Assembly: GCA_013003515.1 (NCBI GenBank)
Contig: JABDIW010000366.1
Coordinates: 1-21,633, forward strand
Reading direction: 5' to 3'
DNA from: Acidimicrobiia bacterium
Lineage (GTDB): Bacteria > Actinomycetota > Acidimicrobiia > Spongiisociales > UBA5794
Length of the DNA stretch: 21,633 nucleotides
This document shows, in pieces, positions 15,218-21,633 of this stretch; positions within the stretch are counted from its first letter, which is position 1; each line of letters opens with the position of its first letter. A program made the translations under genes and the position numbers. Below the pieces are notes generated by a model. That model saw only the letters and a list, made by a program, of their open reading frames with translations. It was not told the origin of the DNA and made no database searches.

Positions 15218-16395
15218 GCGTTGAGGTCGCGAATCCGATCGAGGAGCTTGTCTGCCACCTCGTCCTTCGGCATCAGCTCCCAGGATTCGGAGCTGCCGTC
15301 GGCGTCGATGACCGTGACCTCGTTCGTGTCGCTGCCGAACCCTGAACCGGGCCGGGCGATGTCGTTTGCCACCAACAGATCGACGCCCTTGTCCTTGGCC
15401 TTGCGCTCGGCGTCCTCGAGGTCGCCGGCCTCGGCGGCGAATCCGACCACGATCGGACGCTCCTCCATCGCCACGACTCCGGCGAGGACATCTTCGGTTG
15501 CCTCGAACTCGACCGTGGGGATGCCGTCTCGAGACCTCTTGATCTTGTGGTCTGCAGGGTTCACGGGGCGGAAGTCGGCAACGGCGGCAGCCATGACGAC
15601 CACATCCGATTCGGCCGCCCGGCCCCACACGGCGCGTGCCATCTCGCCGGCCGTGTCCACCTCGACGACATCGACACCCGGCTCGTCGGCGAGATATGGG
15701 ACGGTGCTCACAAGGGTGACGGCGGCTCCGCGGCGGGCCGCCGCACCGGCAATGGCGAACCCCATCTTTCCTGAGCTGTGGTTTCCGACATAGCGCACCG
15801 GGTCGATCGGCTCCCTGGTGCCACCAGCCGTGACGATCATGCTGAGCCCTGCGAGGTCACGGCCTGCAGCCAGGACGTGCTCGACGGCGGCAACGATCTC
15901 CTCCGGTTCGACGAGTCTCCCGATCCCTGAGTCGCCGCCGGCGAGGTCTCCACTACCGGGACCGACGATCGTGACGCCGTCGGCCGCCAACGTCTCGATG
16001 TTGCGCTGCGTCGCCGGGTGCTCCCACATCTCGGTGTGCATCGCTGGAGCGACCACCAGTGGCCGATCGGACGCGAGAACGGTTGCTGCCAGCACGTTCG
16101 ACGATATGCCGTTGGCGCAACGACCGATCGTGGCCGCTGTGGCGGGCGCTATGACGATGACCTCACCCCAGCGGGCGAGCTCTGTGTGCGGGCTCACACC
16201 ACTGAAGAGGTCGGTGATTGCGGGGGTTCCGGTGATCGCCGTGAAGGTGTGGGGACCGATGAAATGACGCGATGACGGCGTCATGATGGCCCGAACCTCG
16301 GCTCCTGCCTCTACGAGGCGACGCGCCAGGTAGGCGGCCTTGTAGGCAGCGACACCGCCCGACACACCGAGTACCACGCGGCGTCCGCGCAGCAC
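15214..16395 (-). CDS. coaBC: Phosphopantothenoylcysteine decarboxylase / phosphopantothenate-cysteine ligase
   Basis: Bifunctional coenzyme A biosynthesis enzyme, 393 residues. Residues 1-180 are the FMN-dependent CoaC half, with GVSGGVAAYKAA, a catalytic His in SPHTELARW (H70), APATAATIGRCANGI and PAMHTEMW. Residues 185-393 are the CTP-dependent CoaB half, with TAGGTREPIDPVRYVGNHSS, the HKIKR segment and VGFAAEAGD. Compared with E. coli, the PxMNxxMW Asn is His (H120) and the flap Cys is Gly (G153). From memory, mycobacterial CoaBC shares these changes, so this is probably lineage-specific rather than inactivating. The start is GTG at 16395, six bases after rpoZ. Confidence 0.95.
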   Translation of the reverse strand: MLRGRRVVLGVSGGVAAYKAAYLARRLVEAGAEVRAIMTPSSRHFIGPHTFTAITGTPAITDLFSGVSPHTELARWGEVIVIAPATAATIGRCANGISSNVLAATVLASDRPLVVAPAMHTEMWEHPATQRNIETLAADGVTIVGPGSGDLAGGDSGIGRLVEPEEIVAAVEHVLAAGRDLAGLSMIVTAGGTREPIDPVRYVGNHSSGKMGFAIAGAAARRGAAVTLVSTVPYLADEPGVDVVEVDTAGEMARAVWGRAAESDVVVMAAAVADFRPVNPADHKIKRSRDGIPTVEFEATEDVLAGVVAMEERPIVVGFAAEAGDLEDAERKAKDKGVDLLVANDIARPGSGFGSDTNEVTVIDADGSSESWELMPKDEVADKLLDRIRDLNA

Positions 16396-16401
16396 TTGCT
16401 G

Positions 16402-16656
16402 CTACTCCTCGGTTTCTGCGGCTGATTCCTCGGCGACGGTGTCGACGACCACCTTGCCCGCATCGATCTCTTCGAGCGAGATGGACAGCGGCTTCCTCGA
16501 CAACGAGTGCACCTGCGGCGGCACATAGCTGCCGAGGCCTTCGCCGAGCTGGTTGAAGTACGCGTTGATCTGGCGGGCCCGGCGAGCTGCCAGGACCACG
16601 AGGCCAAAACGGCTTCCGGCGTGTGCGACGACGCGTTCAACGGCTGGTTCGATCAT
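16402..16656 (-). CDS. rpoZ: DNA-directed RNA polymerase omega subunit
   Basis: Small assembly and stability subunit of RNA polymerase that wraps the beta' C-terminus; 84 residues. The conserved core is SRFGLVVLAARRARQINAYF, followed by the actinobacterial spacer NQLGEGLGSYVPPQV and then KPLSISLEEIDAGKVVVD. The C-terminus is acidic. The ATG at 16656 overlaps the gmk stop (ATGA) and has GGAG about six bases upstream. It is shorter at the N-terminus than mycobacterial omega (about 110 residues). The gmk-rpoZ-coaBC order is widely conserved. Confidence 0.95.
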   Translation of the reverse strand: MIEPAVERVVAHAGSRFGLVVLAARRARQINAYFNQLGEGLGSYVPPQVHSLSRKPLSISLEEIDAGKVVVDTVAEESAAETEE

Positions 16657-17309
16657 GGGATCTCCTCGGACGATTCGTCCAACGGGGCGGCCAGTATATC
16701 CACCACGGCGGCGATCGCGTCCGACAGGTGCTCGTTGACGATCACATGGTCGTACAGGCGGGCCGCTTCATCGATCTGCTCGGCGGCGACAGCCAGTCGC
16801 CGCCTGACGTCTTGCTCCGAGGTGTCGCCCCGATCACGAAGGCGCTGCTCGAGCGATTCGAGCGACGGCGGAGCGACGAACACCAGCACCGCGTCGGCAA
16901 ACGAAGCCCGTATCTGGGCCGCACCACGGTTCTCGATGTCGAGGATGATGTCGTAGCCGGCGGCCAGCTGCTGCTCCACCGCGACTCGGGGAGTTCCGTA
17001 CAGGTTTGCGCCGTACTCGGCCCACTCGAGGAGGTCGCCGGCGTCGATGCGACGCTCGAACTCCTCGCGATCCACGAAGAAGTACTCGACCCCGTCGGTC
17101 TCACCTGGCCGGGGAGCTCGCGTCGTTGCCGATACCGAGAAGTGGACAGGGAGCCGTGCGGCGACACCGTTCACGACACTCGTCTTGCCGACCCCGGAGG
17201 GTCCGGAGACAACGATCAACCGACCGGGACGGTCAGGAGAAGAGGTCGAGGAGGACCCGCCGCTGTCGGTCTCCGAGTCCCCGGATGCGCCTGTTGTCGG
17301 CGATTCCAT
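16653..17309 (-). CDS. gmk: Guanylate kinase
   Basis: Phosphorylates GMP to GDP with ATP; 218 residues from the ATG at 17309. The first 30 residues are a Ser/Gly/Asp-rich, probably disordered extension. The core begins at LIVVSGPSGVGKTSVV, with P-loop residues 36-43, followed by the GMP-binding SVSATTRAPRPGETDGVEYFF, LLEWAEYGANLYGTP, and ILDIENRGAAQIR. The ATG lies 77 nt inside mihF with GGAGG three bases upstream. The only other candidate is a TTG at 17219 right at the core, without a ribosome-binding site. Mycobacterial Gmk also carries an N-terminal extension, which supports the longer form. Confidence 0.95.
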   Translation of the reverse strand: MESPTTGASGDSETDSGGSSSTSSPDRPGRLIVVSGPSGVGKTSVVNGVAARLPVHFSVSATTRAPRPGETDGVEYFFVDREEFERRIDAGDLLEWAEYGANLYGTPRVAVEQQLAAGYDIILDIENRGAAQIRASFADAVLVFVAPPSLESLEQRLRDRGDTSEQDVRRRLAVAAEQIDEAARLYDHVIVNEHLSDAIAAVVDILAAPLDESSEEIP

Positions 17310-17550
17310 GCTCCTCCATCAAGCGCTTGGTCTTGACCTTCCCCATGCCCGGCAGCGACACGAGGACGGCCGTGATCTTGGTGCCGGCGACGATCTCATC
17401 CGTTTCGGCGCGTTCGAGAACCTCGGCGAAGGTCAGGCTCCCGGTACTGAGGAGCTCCTTCATCTCAGCCCGCTGCCGGCGCGCTTCGCCGGCTTTGGCG
17501 AGAGCGGCTTGCCGCTGCTCTGGTGTCAGTTTGGGTGGCACGGCGGGCAT
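17233..17550 (-). CDS. mihF: Actinobacterial integration host factor (mIHF)
   Basis: Nucleoid-associated DNA-bending protein specific to actinobacteria and unrelated to HU/IHF of enterics; 105 residues, the same as the mycobacterial protein as I recall it. The N-terminal helix PPKLTPEQRQAALAKAGEAR is followed by a helix-two-turn-helix-like region with LVSLPGMGKVKTKRLMEEHG and the highly conserved RRIRGLGDRQRRVLLDLF. The ATG at 17550 lies one base after the pyrF stop; a TTG at 17562 would add four residues. It precedes gmk, as in other actinobacteria. Its 3' end is shared with gmk in another frame. Confidence 0.96.
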   Translation of the reverse strand: MPAVPPKLTPEQRQAALAKAGEARRQRAEMKELLSTGSLTFAEVLERAETDEIVAGTKITAVLVSLPGMGKVKTKRLMEEHGIADNRRIRGLGDRQRRVLLDLFS

Positions 17551-17551
17551 G

Positions 17552-18226
17552 CTACCGGGCAATCGCAGCCGCAGCCGCAGCCGGGTCGTCGGCGCTGGTG
17601 ATGGGTCGCCCGATGACGAGGTAATCGGCTCCCGCGGCGGTAGCGACTCCAGGCGTCGCGGTGCGGGCTTGGTCGTCGTCCGTCGGTTCGGGTCGGATCC
17701 CGGGAACGACTGAGATCAGTCGCGGCGCCACGGTGCGAATCACACCGATCTCGTGAGTCGAGCACACCGCGCCCTCGCACCCCGTCCGGTCGGCGACGGC
17801 TGCCATCGAAGCCACCAGGTCTGCGATCGGCGGCTCGATCCCGATCTCCTCGATTGCGGCTTCGTCGAGAGAGGTCAGGACCGTGACGGCGAGGACACCA
17901 CCCCCCGGTGCCGTGGAAGCGAGCCCTTCGACAGCAGCAGACAGCATCGCCGCACCACCCGAGGCATGTGCCGTGACCCACCGGGCGCCGTGGCGACCGT
18001 ATTCGGTGGCCGCACGGTGCACCTGGTCGGGGATGTCGTGGAGTTTGGCGTCGACGAACACGGGCTTTCCCGCCTCCGTGAGCCGTTCGATGAGACCAGG
18101 GCCGACCCGGGCCAGCAGGCCGAGGCCGACCTTGAAACCCGCAACATGCGGCTGGAGATCACGCGCCAGCCGCACCGCTCTTTCGGCGGAATCGACATCC
18201 AGCGCGACGATGATCGGGGCTACCAC
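17552..18226 (-). CDS. pyrF: Orotidine 5'-phosphate decarboxylase (type 1)
   Basis: Last step of UMP synthesis; 224 residues, TIM barrel. IVALDVDSAERAVRL, the catalytic DAKLHDIPDQV (Lys and two Asp), WVTAHASGGAAML, and a phosphate-binding end near GADYLVIGRPITSADDP are visible. The size and the DAKLHDIP motif assign it to the short bacterial type 1 family, unlike the longer type 2 PyrF of mycobacteria. The start is GTG at 18226, overlapping the pyrD stop by seven bases. It closes the pyrimidine group and is followed after one base by mihF. Confidence 0.96.
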   Translation of the reverse strand: MVAPIIVALDVDSAERAVRLARDLQPHVAGFKVGLGLLARVGPGLIERLTEAGKPVFVDAKLHDIPDQVHRAATEYGRHGARWVTAHASGGAAMLSAAVEGLASTAPGGGVLAVTVLTSLDEAAIEEIGIEPPIADLVASMAAVADRTGCEGAVCSTHEIGVIRTVAPRLISVVPGIRPEPTDDDQARTATPGVATAAGADYLVIGRPITSADDPAAAAAAIAR

Positions 18227-19131
18227 GGTTCCATCATGCCAGTCAGCTCGGAGACCCGGGCCACCTCGTGGTGCCGGGCCAGCTCGGCGACGCGGTGAGA
18301 TATCGACTTGGCGATCCCCGGGTGCTCGAAGTGGGCCGTCCCGATGGCGACGGCAGAGGCTCCGGCCAGCAGGTATTCGACGACATCGTCACCGGTGCGG
18401 ACGCCTCCGCACCCGACGATCGGGAGGTGTGGGAGCTCACGGTGCACTTCGATGACACAGCGGAGCGCAATCGGCTTGATGGCGGAACCCGAGTAGCCGC
18501 CGATCACTCCGGAGAGTCGGGGTCGCCTCGTTTCCGGGTCGATGGCTGCCCCCCAGATCGTGTTGGTGAGCGTCACGAAGTCGGCTCCGGCGTCGGCAAC
18601 CGACCGGGCGATCGCGACGATGTCCTCCGCGTTCGGGGAGAGCTTCGCCCCTACCGGGATGCCGACCGAGCTGCGCACGGCGTCGACGACCCGGGCCGAT
18701 GCTGATGGGTCGAGCGCAAACATCGACTCGCCTTCGAGATTCGGACAGGACAGATTGACCTCGACCGCGCCAACGCCGGCGCTCTCGAGACCTTTGGCCA
18801 CCCTGGCGAACTCGTCGCTGGTGGTACCCACGGCCGACCCCCACACCGGCACGTCGAGCCCGGGAAGGCGGGGGCCGATCTCCGACGACCAGGCATGGAT
18901 GCCGGGGTTCTGGATGCCGATCCCGTTCAGCATCCCGACCTCCGTCGGTGCGACCCGGGGCGGCGGCCTCCCTTCCCATGGCTCCTCGGAAACGGACTTC
19001 GCCACGGCAGCGCCGTAGAGCGACAGGTCGGCGACCCTGGCGAACTCGACGACGGACCCGAACGTTCCACACGCCGCGACGAGCGGCGAGGTCAGCGACA
19101 GCGGGCCGAGATCGACCGAGAGATCAACCAT
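18220..19131 (-). CDS. pyrD: Dihydroorotate dehydrogenase, class 1B-like catalytic subunit
   Basis: Oxidises dihydroorotate to orotate using FMN; 303 residues. SVDLGPLSLTSPLVAACGTF at the N-terminus, GMLNGIGIQNPG and a catalytic cysteine at residue 129 in VEVNLSCPN are features of class 1 cytosolic enzymes rather than the membrane-bound class 2, which uses Ser and has a longer N-terminus. TLTNTIWGAAIDPET, the GGYSGSAIKPIALR block and VAIGTAHFEHPG fit class 1B. Class 1B enzymes normally pair with the iron-sulfur flavoprotein PyrK, but no pyrK lies between carB and pyrD or elsewhere in the window. The ATG at 19131 overlaps the carB stop by eight bases; an upstream start at 19164 would add non-conserved residues. 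Confidence 0.95.
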   Translation of the reverse strand: MVDLSVDLGPLSLTSPLVAACGTFGSVVEFARVADLSLYGAAVAKSVSEEPWEGRPPPRVAPTEVGMLNGIGIQNPGIHAWSSEIGPRLPGLDVPVWGSAVGTTSDEFARVAKGLESAGVGAVEVNLSCPNLEGESMFALDPSASARVVDAVRSSVGIPVGAKLSPNAEDIVAIARSVADAGADFVTLTNTIWGAAIDPETRRPRLSGVIGGYSGSAIKPIALRCVIEVHRELPHLPIVGCGGVRTGDDVVEYLLAGASAVAIGTAHFEHPGIAKSISHRVAELARHHEVARVSELTGMMEPW

Positions 19132-21633
19132 GCCAGCCCTGAAGAGAGCGGACCTCGGTGACACCCTCGAGGCCCCGGTCCAGGCTCCGCGCCACTGCCA
19201 GGCCTCCCTGGACGGTGGTCACGCACGGGATTCCGTGGCGCTGGGCGGCGCGGCGAATGAGCCGACCATCACCCCTGGCGCGTTGTCCCCGTGGTGTGTT
19301 GATGACGAGGTCGATCTCGCCGGCCTCCAGCAACGACACCGGATCCCACGGCCCCTCGCCGACCTTGTCGACATGCGTTGCGGCGATGCCGCTGCGCGCC
19401 AGGTGACCGGCGGTGCCGTGCGTGGCCAGAAGGCGGAACCCGAGCGACGCGAGGATGGCGGCGGCCTCGACACCGAGAGCCTTGTCACGATCGGCGAGCG
19501 ACACGAAGACCGTCCCACCCGTGGGCACCCGGTGGCCCGCACCGACGAGCGCTTTGGCATAGGCAACGCCGGTGTCGGTGCCAATGCCCATCACTTCTCC
19601 TGTGGCACGCATCTCCGGGCCCAGGATGGTGTCCTCCTCCGGGAACCGCTTCCACGGCAGGACCGCCTCCTTGACCGACGTGAACCCCCGTTTTGGAGTC
19701 GGCAACTCTCCGGCTGCGCGCAACTCGGCCAGAGACTCGCCCATCATCACTCTGGTGGCGACCTTGGCCAGGGGGACGCCGGTCGCCTTGGAGATGAACG
19801 GCACGGTGCGAGACGCCCGGGGGTTCGCCTCGAGGACGAACACGTCGTCGCCCTTCACTGCGAACTGGATGTTGAGGAGGCCTCTCACGTCGAGGCCCTC
19901 GGCGAGGCGAGCGGTGTACTCCTCGATCCGGGAGAGAGCCTCGGCTGCGAGTGTCGGAGGTGGCACGACGCATGCCGAGTCGCCGGAGTGGACGCCGGCC
20001 TCCTCGACGTGCTCCATCACCCCACCGATCAACAGTTCGGTGCCGTCGAAGATGGCGTCGACGTCCACCTCCGTCGCGGCCTCCAGGAACCGGTCTATCA
20101 AGAGCGGGCTGTCGACGAGGTCGACCTCTCCCCCACCGAGATCGGCGTAGAGACCCTGCAGGTAGCCAGACAACTCACCGGCGTCATAGACGATCCGCAT
20201 GGCCCTGCCTCCCAGCACGTATGAAGGCCGCACCAGCACCGGGAACCCGATGTCGTCGACGATCTCGGAGGCTTCGGCCACCGATCGGGCGGTGCCATGG
20301 GCGGGCTGGGGAACGTCCAGCTCGCTGCACAGCGCCGAGAAGCGTTCCCGGTCCTCTGCCGTGTCGATGGCATCCGGGCTCGTCCCGGCGATCGTGACGC
20401 CGGCCTCCTCGAGGTCGTGGGCCAGCTTCAGCGGGGTTTGCCCGCCGAGCTGGACGACGACGGCCACCGGCTGTTCGCGTTCGATCACGGCCATCACGTC
20501 CTCGGTGGTGAGGGGCTCGAAGTACAGACGGTCCGAGGTGTCGTAGTCGGTGGACACGGTTTCGGGGTTGCAGTTGACCATCACCGACTCATACCCGGCG
20601 TCGGCCAGGGCAAACGACGCATGCACACAGCAGTAGTCGAACTCGATTCCCTGGCCGATGCGATTGGGGCCGGAACCGAGGACCACCACAGTGCGCGACC
20701 CGGGCTCGGGCGCCTCGTCCTCGTCCTCGAAGGTCGAATAGAAGTACGGGGTCTGTGCCTCGAACTCGGCGGCACAGGTATCGACGGTCTTGAACGTGGA
20801 ACGCACACCGGACCGGGCCCGAAGGTCGCGGACCTCACCCGCCTCGATGCCCCACAGATAGGCGAGCTGCGCGTCCGAGAAGCCCCACCGCTTTGCGGTC
20901 CGCACCGACTCCGGCGTCGGGCCGGTTTCCGCCACTTCGTGGCGAATCTCGACCAGCCACGCCAACTGGTCCACATACCACGGGTCCCAACCCGTAGCTG
21001 TGGCTACATCGTCGACCTTCGAGCCGCGGCGCAGTGCTTCACCGGCGGCGAACACCCGGCCCGGGGAAGGACGGCGCAAGCCTGCTATCAGATCGGCGTC
21101 TGTGACCCCATCGAAGACCACCTCGGCCTCGTCTGCGTTGAGCCCGGCGCGGCCGGTCTCGAGTGATCTGAGGGCCTTCTGCAGGGCTTCGGGGAAGGTG
21201 CGACCGATGGCCATCGCCTCCCCGACGCTCTGCATCGAGGTCCCCAGGGTGTCCCCGGCGCTGGGGAACTTGGCAAAATCGAACCTTGGCACCTTGACCA
21301 CGACGTAATCGAGGGCGGGCTCGAACGACGCCGGGGTTGCCCCGGTGATGTCGTTGGCGATCTCGTCGAGGGTGTATCCCACCGCGAGCTTGGCTGCGAT
21401 CTTGGCGATCGGGAATCCGGTTGCCTTCGAAGCGAGGGCCGACGATCGCGACACCCTGGGGTTCATCTCGACGACGATGCGTCGCCCTGTGGTCGGATCC
21501 ACGGCGAACTGGACGTTGGAACCTCCGGTCGCCACGCCGATCGCGTCGAGACAGGCGATGGCGTCGTCTCGCATCTCCTGGTACTCACGATCGGACAGAG
21601 TCTGGATCGGCGCCACCGTGATCGAATCACCCG
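19124..21633 (-). CDS. carB: Carbamoyl-phosphate synthase large subunit, 5' part outside the window
   Basis: Makes carbamoyl phosphate from bicarbonate, ammonia (from CarA) and two ATP, for pyrimidines and arginine. The frame is open to the right edge. About 835 residues are visible, corresponding roughly to E. coli residues 240-1073. The first ATP-grasp half ends with GDSITVAPIQTL, GGSNVQFAVDP and EMNPRVSRSSALASKATGFP. The oligomerisation domain follows, then the second half with LGSGPNRIGQGIEFDYCCVH and LEANPRASRTVPFISKATGVP. The C-terminal allosteric MGS-like domain contains ATHGTAGHLARSGI and VINTPRG. The protein ends LQGWHG, and its TGA lies eight bases inside pyrD. All visible domains look intact. 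Confidence 0.98.
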   Translation of the reverse strand, partial: GDSITVAPIQTLSDREYQEMRDDAIACLDAIGVATGGSNVQFAVDPTTGRRIVVEMNPRVSRSSALASKATGFPIAKIAAKLAVGYTLDEIANDITGATPASFEPALDYVVVKVPRFDFAKFPSAGDTLGTSMQSVGEAMAIGRTFPEALQKALRSLETGRAGLNADEAEVVFDGVTDADLIAGLRRPSPGRVFAAGEALRRGSKVDDVATATGWDPWYVDQLAWLVEIRHEVAETGPTPESVRTAKRWGFSDAQLAYLWGIEAGEVRDLRARSGVRSTFKTVDTCAAEFEAQTPYFYSTFEDEDEAPEPGSRTVVVLGSGPNRIGQGIEFDYCCVHASFALADAGYESVMVNCNPETVSTDYDTSDRLYFEPLTTEDVMAVIEREQPVAVVVQLGGQTPLKLAHDLEEAGVTIAGTSPDAIDTAEDRERFSALCSELDVPQPAHGTARSVAEASEIVDDIGFPVLVRPSYVLGGRAMRIVYDAGELSGYLQGLYADLGGGEVDLVDSPLLIDRFLEAATEVDVDAIFDGTELLIGGVMEHVEEAGVHSGDSACVVPPPTLAAEALSRIEEYTARLAEGLDVRGLLNIQFAVKGDDVFVLEANPRASRTVPFISKATGVPLAKVATRVMMGESLAELRAAGELPTPKRGFTSVKEAVLPWKRFPEEDTILGPEMRATGEVMGIGTDTGVAYAKALVGAGHRVPTGGTVFVSLADRDKALGVEAAAILASLGFRLLATHGTAGHLARSGIAATHVDKVGEGPWDPVSLLEAGEIDLVINTPRGQRARGDGRLIRRAAQRHGIPCVTTVQGGLAVARSLDRGLEGVTEVRSLQGWHG

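Noticed and set aside
13463..15628. N-terminally extended PriA of 721 codons
   Set aside because: The extension is coaBC read in another frame; the GTG at 15217 gives the normal PriA N-terminus and a GTGA overlap.
16693..16698. TATACT on the minus strand inside gmk as a -10 box for rpoZ
   Set aside because: No recognisable -35 at 16-18 nt and the site is explained by gmk codons.
19130..20224. Long plus-strand open frame opposite carB, 364 codons
   Set aside because: Exact antisense of the strongly conserved carB second half; composition is a high-GC shadow and there is no family resemblance.
1..21633. Mobile elements, CRISPR arrays, toxin-antitoxin pairs, phage or defence genes, tRNA or rRNA
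   Set aside because: I looked for repeats, transposase-like proteins, small paired genes and RNA gene signatures on both strands and saw none.

Overview
The window is a 21.6 kb, high-GC, gene-dense stretch of bacterial chromosome in which every credible gene lies on the minus strand, so transcription runs from high to low coordinates. An actinobacterial integration host factor (mIHF), the order mihF-gmk-rpoZ-coaBC-priA, a PriA without helicase motifs and the actinobacterial form of CoaBC together point to the phylum Actinobacteria. The class 1B-like PyrD and type 1 PyrF, unlike the enzymes of mycobacteria, suggest a lineage away from Mycobacterium/Streptomyces, such as an acidimicrobial or other deep class. 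The class-level placement is inference.

Layout in direction of transcription: (1) 21633-17552, end of a pyrimidine operon: carB (5' part outside the window), pyrD, pyrF. (2) 17550-13463, mihF, gmk, rpoZ, coaBC, priA: nucleoid protein, GMP kinase, RNA polymerase omega, coenzyme A synthesis, replication restart. (3) 13449-10869, def, fmt, rsmB: N-formyl-methionine metabolism and 16S rRNA methylation. (4) 10832-8468, a class III-like polyphosphate kinase 2, rpe, and a response regulator fused to a GGDEF-family domain whose signature reads GGDDF. (5) 8422-4968, an FMN riboswitch followed by ribD, ribE, ribBA and ribH, which together make riboflavin. (6) 4962-2879, a near-consensus promoter, a structured leader with a terminator-like hairpin, then infC (apparent AUC start), rpmI, rplT and a SpoU-family RNA methyltransferase. 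(7) 2878-1, a 135-nt spacer with GC-rich hairpins, then pheS and pheT (3' end outside the window).

Most junctions are stop/start overlaps of 1 to 8 nt, implying long polycistronic mRNAs with translational coupling. The clear internal control points are the FMN riboswitch before ribD, whose closing P1 stem contains the ribD Shine-Dalgarno sequence, and the infC promoter/leader. The window contains no mobile element, CRISPR array, tRNA, rRNA or phage gene that I can see. It is a conserved housekeeping region, and I do not see a new multi-gene system. The points worth a second look are regulatory (infC leader and start codon, riboswitch geometry, pheS leader) or concern gene content (GGDDF response regulator, PPK2 insertion, pyrD without pyrK, a 77-nt mihF/gmk dual-coding overlap). 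pheT is open to the window edge and shows no stop, but it is unmistakable on translation.
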